Shown: positions 52,095-61,427 of the stretch, one piece after another | Position numbering within the stretch: position 1 is the first letter of the stretch | Layout of the letters: every line of letters begins with the position of its first letter | NCBI RefSeq assembly: GCF_001605885.1 | Contig: NZ_LRPE01000036.1 | Location: forward strand, 124,001-188,000 | DNA from: Acinetobacter lactucae | Lineage (GTDB): Bacteria; Pseudomonadota; Gammaproteobacteria; Pseudomonadales; Moraxellaceae | Direction of reading: 5' to 3' | Length of the DNA stretch: 64,000 nucleotides | Notes under the pieces: model-generated | The model's database searches: none | Told to the model about the DNA's origin: nothing | What the model saw: the letters and a program-made list of their open reading frames with translations, nothing else | Translations under genes and position numbers: made by a program

Positions 52095-52589
52095 TTAAAG
52101 TTCTTTCCTAAAAAAGATAACATCCATATTCATGTAATTAGATGAGTTTGTTTTTTCAAAACCAAGTTTGTTTAATAGATTGTGGGCAGGTAAATTATCT
52201 TTTTCTGAAAAAGCGATCACATGCTTAAAGTTTCGATTTTTCATGTCTTCTAATAATTTTATTGAAGATTCAATAATATAGCCTTTATTTCGTTCACTTT
52301 TAATAAGCCTAAAACCTAGCTCAGCTTCTGCCTTGCCATCAACCTCACATAGTTCAAAACCACAATAACCAATAATTTTATGAGTCTGTTTTGAGATGAT
52401 GGCCATTTTGCCAAAATTATGATTTTTATAGTGTTCTAAAATTTCTAAAAATCGACTCTGTGCGGTTTCAGTTGATAAGGCACCATGAGGTGAAAAGGCC
52501 ATAAAATCTTTATCTTTCAAAAACTCGACCATAATAGATAAGTTTTCTTCAAGGAATGGTCGTAAAATTAAATGTTCTGTTTCTAACAT
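52095..52589 (-). CDS. GNAT family N-acetyltransferase (RimJ/RimL-type)
   Basis: A 164-residue protein: LETEHLILRPFLEENL at the start, HKIIGYCGFELCEVDG and ELGFRLIKSERNKGYIIESS (acetyl-CoA loop region), and AFSEKDNLPAHNLLNKLGFEK. It transfers an acetyl group to an amine; substrate unknown. The acetyl-CoA loop RNKGYI is a little unusual compared with the common RGKGxA form. Monocistronic. Confidence 0.85.
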   Translation of the reverse strand: MLETEHLILRPFLEENLSIMVEFLKDKDFMAFSPHGALSTETAQSRFLEILEHYKNHNFGKMAIISKQTHKIIGYCGFELCEVDGKAEAELGFRLIKSERNKGYIIESSIKLLEDMKNRNFKHVIAFSEKDNLPAHNLLNKLGFEKTNSSNYMNMDVIFFRKEL

Positions 52590-52734
52590 AGAGTTCTTAT
52601 TAATTTATTAAATAGTTTCAAAAATTATAGCTTATAAGTTAAATAATAATTTAATAAAGAAAGCAATTTTATTCTAGCTGCGCTTTACTCATAAGAGATA
52701 TAGATAAGTTTTGCATAAATAGAAGGACTAAATA

Positions 52735-53487
52735 ATGAAAACAATCGGCTTATTAGGCGGAATGAGTTGGGAATCTACAGCACTTTATTATCAACAAATC
52801 AATAAAATGGTTCATCATAAATTAGGAAAATTGCATTCAGCTAAGGTCATTATTAATAGTCTTGATTTTGAAGAAATTGCAGCCTTGCAAGCGAAGGGTT
52901 TATGGCAAGAGGCAGGTGCATATTTAGCTGAGCAAGCACAAAATTTAGAAAAAGCAGGCGCAGATTGTATTTTGGTGTGTACTAATACTATGCATAAAGT
53001 TGCTGCACAAATTGAAGAGTCAATTACGGTTCCTTTCTTACATATTGCTGATGCAACTGCAAAAGAAATTTTGAGTCAAAACATTGGTAAAGTTGCATTG
53101 TTGGGAACAGCTTTTACAATGGAGCAAGATTTCTATAAAGCTCGATTGCAGGATTATGGAATTGATGTCGTTATTCCAAATGAGGTCGATAGAAAGATCG
53201 TTCATCGCATCATTTATGAGGAACTTTGTTTAGGTGTGATCAACCCAGAGTCTCGGCAAAAGTACATGGCTATCGTAGAGAGACTCATAGCTGATGGAGC
53301 AGAAGGAATTATCTTGGGTTGTACCGAAATTTGTATGTTGATTGGTGAGCTTAAATTCTCGGTTCCTTTATTTGATACCACCACCATTCATGCCAAAGAA
53401 GCGGTGAGTTTTAGCTTGAATGAAAATAAAATTTCTAATAGCACCAATCTACATATATCTACGGCAACGGTTGGCAACAGGGTTTAG
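52735..53487 (+). CDS. Aspartate/glutamate racemase family protein (YgeA-like)
   Basis: A 250-residue protein with GLLGGMSWESTALYY at the start and the two catalytic Cys in LVCTNTMH (about residue 83) and LGCTEICML (about residue 197). It is PLP-independent, interconverting L- and D-amino acids. YgeA-type enzymes in E. coli act on homoserine and others, so the substrate is open. The C-terminal 20 residues extend beyond the usual end. Monocistronic, upstream of the catabolic cluster. Confidence 0.88.
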   Translation: MKTIGLLGGMSWESTALYYQQINKMVHHKLGKLHSAKVIINSLDFEEIAALQAKGLWQEAGAYLAEQAQNLEKAGADCILVCTNTMHKVAAQIEESITVPFLHIADATAKEILSQNIGKVALLGTAFTMEQDFYKARLQDYGIDVVIPNEVDRKIVHRIIYEELCLGVINPESRQKYMAIVERLIADGAEGIILGCTEICMLIGELKFSVPLFDTTTIHAKEAVSFSLNENKISNSTNLHISTATVGNRV

Positions 53488-53527
53488 CAATATTTCAAAT
53501 AATCTGCCTGTCATTAAACGTTAAGCG

Positions 53528-53547
53528 TGTGTCGTCAAATGTAAAGT
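53528..53547 (+). promoter_or_regulatory. AraC-type operator candidate, copy 1
   Basis: TGTGTCGTCAAATGTAAAGT lies 79 bp before the quinone oxidoreductase start. It matches 18 of 20 bases with the site at 61327-61346. Confidence 0.6.
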
Positions 53548-53625
53548 GGCCCATATCCTAACTGTTGTAATTTTGGTTATTGCTTTTATAGGCACTCAAT
53601 AAAAAACCAAAATATGGAATAGGAC

Positions 53626-54612
53626 ATGACGTTGACGAAAGCTATACGTTTCTATGGAACAGGAACGCCAGAAGTATTGCGCTATGAAGATGTAGAAGTA
53701 GGAGATCCAAAAGCTGGAGAAGTACGCCTACGTCATGTGGCAGTCGGTTTAAATTATGCCGATACATATTTTCGTAATGGAACCTATCAAATTCCAATGC
53801 CTAATGGCATGGGCGTCGAAGCTTCAGGTGTTATCGAAGCTTTAGGTGAAGGAGTAACACAGCTTAAAGTAGGTGATCGGGTCACCTATACGGGTTTTTT
53901 AAATACGTTAGGTGCATATAGTACCCACCGTCTAATTCCAGCAAATGCTTTAATTAAATTACCCGAAGAAATTTCTTGTGAAACAGCGGCAGCCATGACC
54001 ATGCGTGGGCTTACCGCTGCTTATCTGATGCGCCGTATTTATGACTTTAAAGCGGGCGATTCAATTTTATTACATGCAGCCGCTGGTGGTGTTGGGCTGA
54101 TTGTTTCTCAATGGGCCAAATTACTTGGCTTGACTGTTATCGGTACTACATCTTCAGAAGAAAAAGCTGCCGTAGCGCGAGCTCATGGTTGTGATCATGT
54201 CATTAACTACAGTCATGAAAATGTTGCTGAGCGTGTACGTGAGTTAACAGGCGGCGTGGGTGTAAATGTCGTTTTCGATAGTGTTGGCCAAGCCACTTTT
54301 ATGAGTTCATTAGACTCGCTCAAACGCCGTGGTTTGTTGGTTTGTGTTGGAACAGCGTCTGGTCCAATCCCTGCTTTTGATCCGGTATTGCTTGCCGTGA
54401 AAGGTTCGCTATTTGTCACACGTCCAGCTTTGGCAGATTACATTGCAGATCCTGCCGAGAAGAAAGAACTGGCAAATGAATTATTTGATCATGTTCGACA
54501 TGGACGAATCAAAATTGAAATTAATCAGCGCTATGAGTTAAAGGATGCCGTACAAGCTCATCGTGATTTGGAAGCACGTAAAACAATAGGTTCATCAATC
54601 TTTGTAATTTGA
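53626..54612 (+). CDS. NADPH:quinone oxidoreductase family (zinc-independent MDR)
   Basis: A 328-residue medium-chain dehydrogenase/reductase of the Qor type. It has GLNYADTYFRNGTY near residues 38-51, the nucleotide loop HAAAGGVGLIVSQ, and none of the structural-zinc Cys quartet. It probably reduces a quinone or enone with NADPH. It is the first gene of the catabolic operon, 11 bp before the dioxygenase gene, under the shared 20-bp site. Confidence 0.9.
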   Translation: MTLTKAIRFYGTGTPEVLRYEDVEVGDPKAGEVRLRHVAVGLNYADTYFRNGTYQIPMPNGMGVEASGVIEALGEGVTQLKVGDRVTYTGFLNTLGAYSTHRLIPANALIKLPEEISCETAAAMTMRGLTAAYLMRRIYDFKAGDSILLHAAAGGVGLIVSQWAKLLGLTVIGTTSSEEKAAVARAHGCDHVINYSHENVAERVRELTGGVGVNVVFDSVGQATFMSSLDSLKRRGLLVCVGTASGPIPAFDPVLLAVKGSLFVTRPALADYIADPAEKKELANELFDHVRHGRIKIEINQRYELKDAVQAHRDLEARKTIGSSIFVI

Positions 54613-54623
54613 AGGGATTTCTT

Positions 54624-55472
54624 ATGCAAATTGAACAGTTAACTTGCAATATTGGTGCAGAGTTAAGTGGGGTAAAACTTGCTGACGCGATTTATGATGA
54701 TGGATTATTTACTGAAATTCGCACACAACTACTTAAACACCGTGTGTTGTTCTTGCGAGATCAGCATTTAACTCGTCAGGATCATGTCGCATTTGCAGAA
54801 AAATTTGGACAGTTAGAAGACCATCCCGCTGTAGGTAGTCACCCTGACCATCCAGGTTTAGTACAGATTTATAAACATCCAGAAAGTCCAATCGATCGTT
54901 ATGAAAATGCTTGGCACAGTGATGCAAGCTGGCGCAAGGTTCCACCGATGGGATGCGTGTTGCACTGTGTTGAATGTCCACCTGTAGGTGGTGACACCAT
55001 GTGGACCAATATGGTCATGGCCTATGAGTCTTTACCCGACGATATTAAGGATAAGATTGCAGATTTACGCGCTTACCACAGCATAGAAGCGAGTTTTGGT
55101 GCGGCCATGCCGCTTGAAAAGCGTTTGGACTTAAAAGCAAAGTTTCCCGATGCTGAGCACCCAGTAGTGCGTACTCATCCTGAAACGGGAGAGAAAATTT
55201 TATACGTCAACGCGTTTACGACCCACTTCAGTAATTATCACACCAAAGAACGGGTCAGATTCGGACAAGATGCCAATCCGGGTGCAGCTGAACTACTGCG
55301 TTACTTAATTTCTCAAGCGTATATTCCAGAGTTTCAAGTGCGCTGGCGTTGGAAGCCTAACAGTATTGCCATTTGGGATAACCGAAGTACACAACATTAT
55401 GCAGTCATGGATTACCCACCTTGCCACCGAAAAATGGAGCGGGCTGGCATTATTGGTGACGCAACCTATTAA
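54624..55472 (+). CDS. TauD/TfdA family Fe(II)/2-oxoglutarate dioxygenase
   Basis: A 282-residue protein aligning along its length with E. coli TauD. The iron ligands are HSD (in WHSDASW) and the distal His in DNRSTQHYA, and the Arg in MERAGIIGD is conserved. Of the taurine contacts recalled for TauD, His70 and Arg270 appear kept, while Tyr73 and Asn95 are Val and Glu. The substrate may thus be a sulfonate other than taurine, or another acid. ATG 54624 has AAGGG upstream. Confidence 0.88.
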   Translation: MQIEQLTCNIGAELSGVKLADAIYDDGLFTEIRTQLLKHRVLFLRDQHLTRQDHVAFAEKFGQLEDHPAVGSHPDHPGLVQIYKHPESPIDRYENAWHSDASWRKVPPMGCVLHCVECPPVGGDTMWTNMVMAYESLPDDIKDKIADLRAYHSIEASFGAAMPLEKRLDLKAKFPDAEHPVVRTHPETGEKILYVNAFTTHFSNYHTKERVRFGQDANPGAAELLRYLISQAYIPEFQVRWRWKPNSIAIWDNRSTQHYAVMDYPPCHRKMERAGIIGDATY

Positions 55473-55532
55473 GTCTATTGGCTAAATAATTTTATCTATT
55501 TGAAAATTCTAAAAATATATGAGGAGATGCAC

Positions 55533-56585
55533 ATGCAATTCTTTGACGATTCATTGCACCCAGAAAACATGGAAAAAGTGGTAATCACGGTTGCGCCGTA
55601 TGGACCCGAATGGATGCCAGAAGACTTTCCCGAAGATATTCCAGTGACCATGGATGAGCAAATACAAAAAGCGGTTGAGTGCTATGAAGCGGGCGCGACA
55701 GTGCTGCATTTACATGTCCGTGAGCTTGATGGCAAAGGCTCTAAACGCTTGTCAAAATTTAATGAGCTTATCGCAGGTGTTCGTGAAGCTGTACCTGACA
55801 TGATTATTCAGGTAGGCGGTTCGATTTCATTTGCACCAGAGAGTGAAGGTGAAGCGGCCCTATGGTTAAGTGATGACACCCGACATATGTTGGCTGAACT
55901 CACTCCAAAACCCGATCAGGTCACGGTGGCAATTAACACTACACAAATGAATATTATGGAATTGCTCTATCCAGAATATTTAGAAGGGACATCATTGGCA
56001 CATCCAGCGACTCAGGCAGCATATGCAGAAATGACTGTGCCTGCAGGACCTGCATGGGTCACCGAACACATCAAGCGGTTATGCAAAAACAATATTCAAC
56101 CACACTTTCAGTTAACTGGTATGCATGGTCTTGAGACGCTAGAACGTATGGTGCGTAAAGGATTGTACATGGGACCGTTAAACTTAACGTGGATTGGAAT
56201 CGGTGGTGGTTTTGATGGTCCAAACCCATTTAATTTCTTTAATTTTATTCATCGCGTACCTGATGGATGTACGTTGACATCAGAATCTCTGCTCAAAAAT
56301 GTATTGCCTTTTAACACCATGTCGATGGCTATGGGTTTACATGCTCGTGTGGGTAACGAAGACACGATCATTGATCATCACGGACGCCGTTTTTCATCTG
56401 TAGAGCAAATTAAACAAACCGTTCGGATTGCCCATGAACTAGGCCGTGAAATTGCCTCAGGAAAAGAAGCCCGTGAAATTTATCGTATTGGGGTTCAATA
56501 CAACAGTATTGAAGAAACCCTAATCGCAAATGGTATGGCACCTAACCGTAAACCAGGGCAAAAGGGCGTTCCACAGCGTCATTAA
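55533..56585 (+). CDS. BKACE family beta-keto acid cleavage enzyme
   Basis: About 350 residues. BKACE (DUF849) proteins are zinc TIM barrels that split a beta-keto acid with acetyl-CoA into acetoacetate and a CoA ester. Visible features are GATVLHLHVRELDGKGS (HxH metal ligands), IIQVGGSI, PHFQLTGMHG and GLHARVGNEDTI near the end. ATG 55533 has GAGGAG six bases upstream. The keto acid cleaved is unknown; neighbours suggest it comes from dioxygenase action. Confidence 0.9.
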   Translation: MQFFDDSLHPENMEKVVITVAPYGPEWMPEDFPEDIPVTMDEQIQKAVECYEAGATVLHLHVRELDGKGSKRLSKFNELIAGVREAVPDMIIQVGGSISFAPESEGEAALWLSDDTRHMLAELTPKPDQVTVAINTTQMNIMELLYPEYLEGTSLAHPATQAAYAEMTVPAGPAWVTEHIKRLCKNNIQPHFQLTGMHGLETLERMVRKGLYMGPLNLTWIGIGGGFDGPNPFNFFNFIHRVPDGCTLTSESLLKNVLPFNTMSMAMGLHARVGNEDTIIDHHGRRFSSVEQIKQTVRIAHELGREIASGKEAREIYRIGVQYNSIEETLIANGMAPNRKPGQKGVPQRH

Positions 56586-56592
56586 TGTGACA

Positions 56593-56666
56593 AGGTCTAA
56601 CGGAATTTAGACCTCAATTGTAGTGCAGCTGATTCGCTTTGATTTTAAAAGTGCGATGCTGCACTA
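56593..56666 (+). other. Two intercistronic hairpins between BKACE and MFS genes
   Basis: AGGTCTAA/TTAGACCT (56593-56600, 56607-56614) is followed by TAGTGCAGC/GCTGCACTA (56621-56629, 56658-56666) with a 28-nt loop. No T-tract. They may modulate expression of the distal genes. Confidence 0.5.
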
Positions 56667-56702
56667 GCTAAATAGAAATTATAAAAAATACAAGGAGGTC
56701 GT

Positions 56703-58052
56703 ATGAATGCACATCAGTATTCAGATCAGATGAGCGATGTTGATACGTCAATCAGTATACCTCGTCGTTATGCATGGCTTGTTTTTGCTTTGACATTCGG
56801 TTTGCTCATTTCAGATTACATGTCACGACAAGTCTTAAACGCAGTTTTTCCTTTACTTAAAAATGAATGGTTACTCAGCGACAGTCAGCTAGGTTTACTC
56901 AGTGGCATTGTCGCTTTAATGGTGGGTTTATTGACTCTGCCGTTATCTTTATTGGCAGACCGTTTTGGGCGAGTGAAAAGCTTGGCCATTATGGCGACGT
57001 TATGGAGTTTGGCGACTTTAGGATGTGCACTGGCTGAAAATTATGAGCAAATGTTTATTGCTCGTTTTATGGTTGGTGTGGGTGAAGCAGCTTATGGCAG
57101 CGTTGGAATCGCCGTGGTTGTGGCTGTTTTTCCAAGAGAAATGCGTGCAACACTCGCCAGTGCTTTTATGGCGGGTGGCGTATTTGGCTCGTTTTTGGGT
57201 GTGGCTTTAGGTGGTGTACTCGCACAGTATTTCGGTTGGCGTTGGGCTTTTGGCGCCATTGCTTTGTTTGGTCTCATTTTGGCTTTTCTATATCCAATTT
57301 TAGTGAAAGAAAACAGAATAAACGCAGCACCTCAAAATAAAATTCGTAGTAAAGCCCAGCACATTAAAAGCCCTTTAAAAACTTTATATTCAAGTCGTTC
57401 AGTCATTGCCACTTATATTGGTAGTGGTCTGCAATTATTTGTTGGTGGCACAGTGATTGTCTGGATACCGAGTTATCTCAATCGCTATTACGGCATGAGT
57501 ACCGACAAGGCAGGCGTAATGGCAGCGGTCATTTTGCTATGTAGTGCAGTAGGCACAATTCTATGCGGCATGTTGTGTGATTATTTGGGCCGTAACTGTC
57601 CAGATCGTAAGGTCAGTTTAGCAATTACATACTGCTTGCTCGGTTGTGTTCTTTTATTAATTGCTTTTGCTATGCCTGCGGGACGTAACCAGTTACTTCT
57701 CATCTGCCTCGGAATGTTTATTGCCCTAGGAACAAATGGGCCATCTAGTGCCATGGTAGCCAATCTTACACACAACTCAGTTCATGGCTCTGCGTTTGCA
57801 ACCCTTACTCTTGCTAACAATTTTCTTGGTTTAGCTCTTGGTCCTTTAGTCGTTGGCAAAGTATCTGATGTGATTGGATTACATAGTGCATTTCAACTCA
57901 TGCCATTGGTCAGTATTGCAGCTGCAGCCGTATTTTTTTATGCCAAACGCCATTATCACAAAGATATTGCACGCTTTGAGCAGCAAGGAATAACTGAGCT
58001 TAAAAATCATTTAGGTAACCAAATACAAAAATGCGGGATGAATAACAAATGA
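56703..58052 (+). CDS. MFS transporter
   Basis: A 449-residue protein with 12 predicted helices, the motif A element LADRFGRVKSL after helix 2, and a central hydrophilic loop near residues 200-225. It probably imports the substrate of the surrounding catabolic genes, or exports a product. It begins 117 bp after the BKACE gene behind an AAGGAGG ribosome site, and its stop overlaps the next start by 4 bp. Confidence 0.9.
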   Translation: MNAHQYSDQMSDVDTSISIPRRYAWLVFALTFGLLISDYMSRQVLNAVFPLLKNEWLLSDSQLGLLSGIVALMVGLLTLPLSLLADRFGRVKSLAIMATLWSLATLGCALAENYEQMFIARFMVGVGEAAYGSVGIAVVVAVFPREMRATLASAFMAGGVFGSFLGVALGGVLAQYFGWRWAFGAIALFGLILAFLYPILVKENRINAAPQNKIRSKAQHIKSPLKTLYSSRSVIATYIGSGLQLFVGGTVIVWIPSYLNRYYGMSTDKAGVMAAVILLCSAVGTILCGMLCDYLGRNCPDRKVSLAITYCLLGCVLLLIAFAMPAGRNQLLLICLGMFIALGTNGPSSAMVANLTHNSVHGSAFATLTLANNFLGLALGPLVVGKVSDVIGLHSAFQLMPLVSIAAAAVFFYAKRHYHKDIARFEQQGITELKNHLGNQIQKCGMNNK

Positions 58053-58705
58053 TGATTCGGCAATTACATATTGATGTATTTTTTGACTTTATTTGTCCTT
58101 GGTGTTTGATCGGCAAACGTCAGTTACTGATCGCTATAAATAGATTTTATCAGCTTCACCCCAAAGTCAAAGTGGTCGTACACTGGCGAGGTGTTCAGCT
58201 CATACCCGACTTAGCTGTTGAAGGTGTACCGTTTCAAACGTTTTATTTGAAACGGTTAGGTAGCTTGACAGCAGTTCGCATGAGACAGGAACAAGTCAAT
58301 AAAGCTGCAAATAAAGTTGGGCTCAAGATCGATTTTGAGCAAATTAAACGAATGCCAAATACGGCCAAAGCTCATCGCTTATTTGATAAAGCTTTAAAGA
58401 TAGGAACTCCTGAGCAGTGCAATGTGTTGTTAGAACAACTCTTTGCTGCATATTTTTATGATGGCTTAGACATCGGAAATACCACCACTTTATACAAAAT
58501 CGCCAAACGCTGTGGTTTCCCGCGTGAAATGATCAAAGATTTACTGATTCAAGATCATCAAGATTTTATCTCTGCAAGTACAGGAGGTAATGGCGTGCCT
58601 TATTTTATTTTTGATCGGGCTTCAGCCTTAGTGGGCGCGCAATCAGCAGATGTACTTTATCAAGCGATGCAAGAGGCAATAGTGGCACAAGGAGCGTTGA
58701 TATGA
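58049..58705 (+). CDS. DsbA-family protein, FrnE/2-hydroxychromene-2-carboxylate isomerase-like
   Basis: A 218-residue thioredoxin-fold protein with FFDFICPWCLIGKR (CPWC, Cys16 and Cys19), the helical insertion, and the FrnE-like end STGGNGVPYFIFD. No signal peptide, so cytoplasmic. Such proteins act as disulfide oxidoreductases or glutathione-dependent isomerases in aromatic pathways; either is possible. It overlaps the genes on both sides by 4 bp. Confidence 0.85.
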   Translation: MMIRQLHIDVFFDFICPWCLIGKRQLLIAINRFYQLHPKVKVVVHWRGVQLIPDLAVEGVPFQTFYLKRLGSLTAVRMRQEQVNKAANKVGLKIDFEQIKRMPNTAKAHRLFDKALKIGTPEQCNVLLEQLFAAYFYDGLDIGNTTTLYKIAKRCGFPREMIKDLLIQDHQDFISASTGGNGVPYFIFDRASALVGAQSADVLYQAMQEAIVAQGALI

Positions 58706-59028
58706 CCAATCGATTTGAAGTGCCTTTTGAAAAAATTCCAAATTCAGGTGAGCGAGCTTTTTTAAAAATTGGAGATAAAAATCTCGCACTATTTAACGTT
58801 GCAGCTCAATTTTATGCAATCGATGACAGTTGTCCTCATCAGGGTGCGTCGCTATTTAGTGGACGTCTAGAAGGACGAGTGATTCAGTGCTGTGCCCATG
58901 GTCTACGCTTTGATTTAACAAATGGCTGTTTAGTTAATTCTTCTCAGCTCAAAGTTGCAACCTATCCAGTAGAAGTGATTGAGGACAAGGTATTTATTGT
59001 GATGGGCTGTGGGGAAAATCATGAGTAG
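58702..59028 (+). CDS. Rieske [2Fe-2S] ferredoxin
   Basis: A 108-residue soluble Rieske protein with cluster ligands CPH (about residues 44-46) and CCAH (about 63-66). The spacing and lack of a membrane helix match the ferredoxin component of oxygenases and NirD-like proteins. No oxygenase large subunit is present nearby, so its electron acceptor is unclear. It overlaps the previous gene by 4 bp and the next by 8 bp. Confidence 0.9.
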   Translation: MTNRFEVPFEKIPNSGERAFLKIGDKNLALFNVAAQFYAIDDSCPHQGASLFSGRLEGRVIQCCAHGLRFDLTNGCLVNSSQLKVATYPVEVIEDKVFIVMGCGENHE

Positions 59029-60031
59029 TTTAGTTTTGAAAAATTTTTCCCAGCGTACAAAAGAATTAGCACCAGGCTTTGTGGTCAGTTCGGTCGTTGC
59101 TGCGGCTGCCTGTTTTTTATCAGAGCACTATGGTGCGCCAGTGATGTTGTTTGCACTGTTACTCGGTATGAGCCTAAATTTTTTAGCGGCTGAAAGTAAA
59201 TGTAAGGTAGGTATCGAATTTACTGCACGTAACGTACTCCGAATAGGCATCGCGTTACTCGGCATGCGTATAACTTTAGGACAAATCACTGCACTAGGAT
59301 GGCAGCCTGTAGCCTTAGTCATAACTCTGGTTATTGTCACAATCGCCGTTTCAGTGATTGCAGCTAAAATTTTAGGTTTCCAAAAACTATTTGGCATGCT
59401 CACTGGTGGATCAACAGCAATTTGTGGTGCTTCAGCTGCATTGGCACTATCGGCTGCTTTTCCGAATCATCCCCAAAAAGAAAAAGCGACCTTGTTTACT
59501 GTCATTGGGGTCTCTGCACTTTCAACATTAGCAATGATTGTTTATCCAATGATTGCGAAGTGGTTAGATCTATCGCCACAGGCTGCCGGTGTCTTTCTCG
59601 GAGCTACCATTCATGATGTAGCGCAAGTGGTGGGAGCTGGTTATAGCATGTCTACTGAAACAGGTGATACAGCCACTGTAGTTAAACTTATGCGTGTAGC
59701 AATGTTGCTTCCAGTAATTGTTTGTGCAGCCATGATTACCCGCATGCAAGGTGCAGATTCAACGGGAGAACGACCACCATTATTGCCATGGTTTGCTGTT
59801 GGCTTTTTAATTCTCGCTTGTATTAACAGTACAGGATGGGTGCCCATGATGGTACAAAATGGAATTAATGATTTATCACGCTGGTTTTTAGTCATTGCAA
59901 TTAGTGCTTTAGGAATGAAAACTCAGTTAAAAGAATTAACATCTGTTGGAATTAAACCGATTCTTCTAATGATTGGCGAAAGTATCTTTTTAGTGGTATT
60001 GGTTCTTGGGCTTATGCGCTTGTGGTTTTAA
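59021..60031 (+). CDS. YeiH family putative sulfate/sulfite exporter
   Basis: A 336-residue UPF0324/PSE family membrane protein with about ten helices and the core motifs CGASAALALSAAF and GATIHDVAQVVGAGY. Family members are proposed to export sulfite or sulfate from sulfonate degradation, which would fit a TauD-type desulfonating dioxygenase in the same operon. ATG 59021 has GGGGAAAA upstream and overlaps the Rieske gene by 8 bp. Last gene of the operon. Confidence 0.88.
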   Translation: MSSLVLKNFSQRTKELAPGFVVSSVVAAAACFLSEHYGAPVMLFALLLGMSLNFLAAESKCKVGIEFTARNVLRIGIALLGMRITLGQITALGWQPVALVITLVIVTIAVSVIAAKILGFQKLFGMLTGGSTAICGASAALALSAAFPNHPQKEKATLFTVIGVSALSTLAMIVYPMIAKWLDLSPQAAGVFLGATIHDVAQVVGAGYSMSTETGDTATVVKLMRVAMLLPVIVCAAMITRMQGADSTGERPPLLPWFAVGFLILACINSTGWVPMMVQNGINDLSRWFLVIAISALGMKTQLKELTSVGIKPILLMIGESIFLVVLVLGLMRLWF

Positions 60032-60126
60032 TTTTAAAAATTAAATTCTTAAGGAAGTTCTGAAGTGGTTATCCCATAACTTCCTTATATTCTAAATGAT
60101 TTCATTTGGCATCAAATAAAGAGAAA

Positions 60127-61137
60127 TTAATTGAGCAGGGCTTTATTGTGACTACGCCACATGTTCGGTGACATACCAAATTGACTAATGAACCAACGAG
60201 TAAAAGAACTCGGCATTGAGTAACCTAAAATATCAGACACCTGAGCAAGTGAATAATTTAGATTTTTTAAATAACGAAATACGAGGTCTTTGCGTACTTC
60301 ATTGATTAAATCACTAAAACTCGTTTGAGCTTCTTCTAATCGGCGCTGTAAGGTCCGAACATGAATCCCATGTGTTTGAGCGACTTGATCAATTGTAGCG
60401 CGGCCCATTGGCAAAAGAAGATAAATACTTTTTCGAATATCAAAAATCATGGTCGATTCATTACTATTCTGCAAAATATCTAAATAACGCTGTGCATGGT
60501 TGGCCATAGCCAGATTTGCTTGAGGGTTGGTTGTATCAAGTTCAGCCGCTGTACAAACAATGCCATTAAAGTCACTACCAAACTCTAGTGCACAGCCGAA
60601 AATCCGCCGATGCAAAGTTAAATCACTCGGTGGGTTATGAGTGAAATGTACACTTAATGGCCGCCATTTTTGCATCATGAGCGCTGCACAAAAACGGTGG
60701 GTGATTCCTAAAGCAAGTTCTGTGGCTTGGCGGCTATACCCACAAGTTGTGGTTACCACTTCCTCTCGAATAACAACCGTATCGTCAATTTCTTCTATAT
60801 ATATTTCAAGTGAGTTATTGAGTAAATTTCTATAACGAACAATCGTTTGTAGTGCTTCTCTCAAAGTATATTGGTAACTTAATAATAAGCTCAGTTCACC
60901 AAAATCCGCGATTTCACGTTGCTCTGCCATATGTAAACCGAAAACATCACAATTACTCATCTGGGCTGAGTCTTCAAGCAAGGTAATGGCTTTATCTACA
61001 GGAATACGTTGTTTAAGATCATTCAATTGAATTTGGCTAAGCCCAACACGTGATAATAAATGGTAGGGATTTAGATCTAATTGCTGAGCAACTGCCAAAT
61101 AATTTTTTAAAGAGGCGGTATGCGCAAGAGGCACCAT
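60127..61137 (-). CDS. AraC family regulator (arabinose-binding-domain type, OruR-like)
   Basis: A 336-residue protein. The N-terminal domain (1 to about 225) is of the type common in OruR/ArgR-like regulators. The C-terminal AraC DNA-binding domain includes IDQVAQTHGIHVRTLQRRLEEA and LAQVSDILGYSMPSSFTRWFISQFGMSP. It lies between the two transcription units that carry the shared 20-bp site, and is convergent with the first and divergent from the second, so it is the probable activator of both. Confidence 0.9.
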   Translation of the reverse strand: MVPLAHTASLKNYLAVAQQLDLNPYHLLSRVGLSQIQLNDLKQRIPVDKAITLLEDSAQMSNCDVFGLHMAEQREIADFGELSLLLSYQYTLREALQTIVRYRNLLNNSLEIYIEEIDDTVVIREEVVTTTCGYSRQATELALGITHRFCAALMMQKWRPLSVHFTHNPPSDLTLHRRIFGCALEFGSDFNGIVCTAAELDTTNPQANLAMANHAQRYLDILQNSNESTMIFDIRKSIYLLLPMGRATIDQVAQTHGIHVRTLQRRLEEAQTSFSDLINEVRKDLVFRYLKNLNYSLAQVSDILGYSMPSSFTRWFISQFGMSPNMWRSHNKALLN

Positions 61138-61326
61138 TTTATTATCTCCTGTTCTTAATCAGCCATATTCCTTACAGCTCATATCTAGTTATAACTAAAA
61201 TATCTACATTACAAAAGCTTTTATTTAAGAGCCCAATCGTGATGTCGAATCAATTTTAAATCTGTTCTTTTGGTTTATTTGTAATTACAGAAACTATTTT
61301 AATTAATTTACTAAATTTTAAAAATA

Positions 61327-61346
61327 TGTGTCATCAAATGAAAAGT
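61327..61346 (+). promoter_or_regulatory. AraC-type operator candidate, copy 2
   Basis: TGTGTCATCAAATGAAAAGT lies 81 bp before the hydrolase start at 61428, nearly the same distance as copy 1 from its gene. The remainder of the 61138-61427 gap is AT-rich without a gene. Confidence 0.6.
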
Positions 61347-61427
61347 CCGTGACGTCTTATGTACACCACTAACTGAAATGAGTCTTTATTGTGAATGGAG
61401 TTTTATAAAAATTCTTAGGCATCCTAG

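Noticed and set aside
54733..54981. 82-codon minus-strand ORF inside the TauD-like dioxygenase gene
   Set aside because: The sense strand encodes the iron-binding motif of TauD here; antisense shadow.
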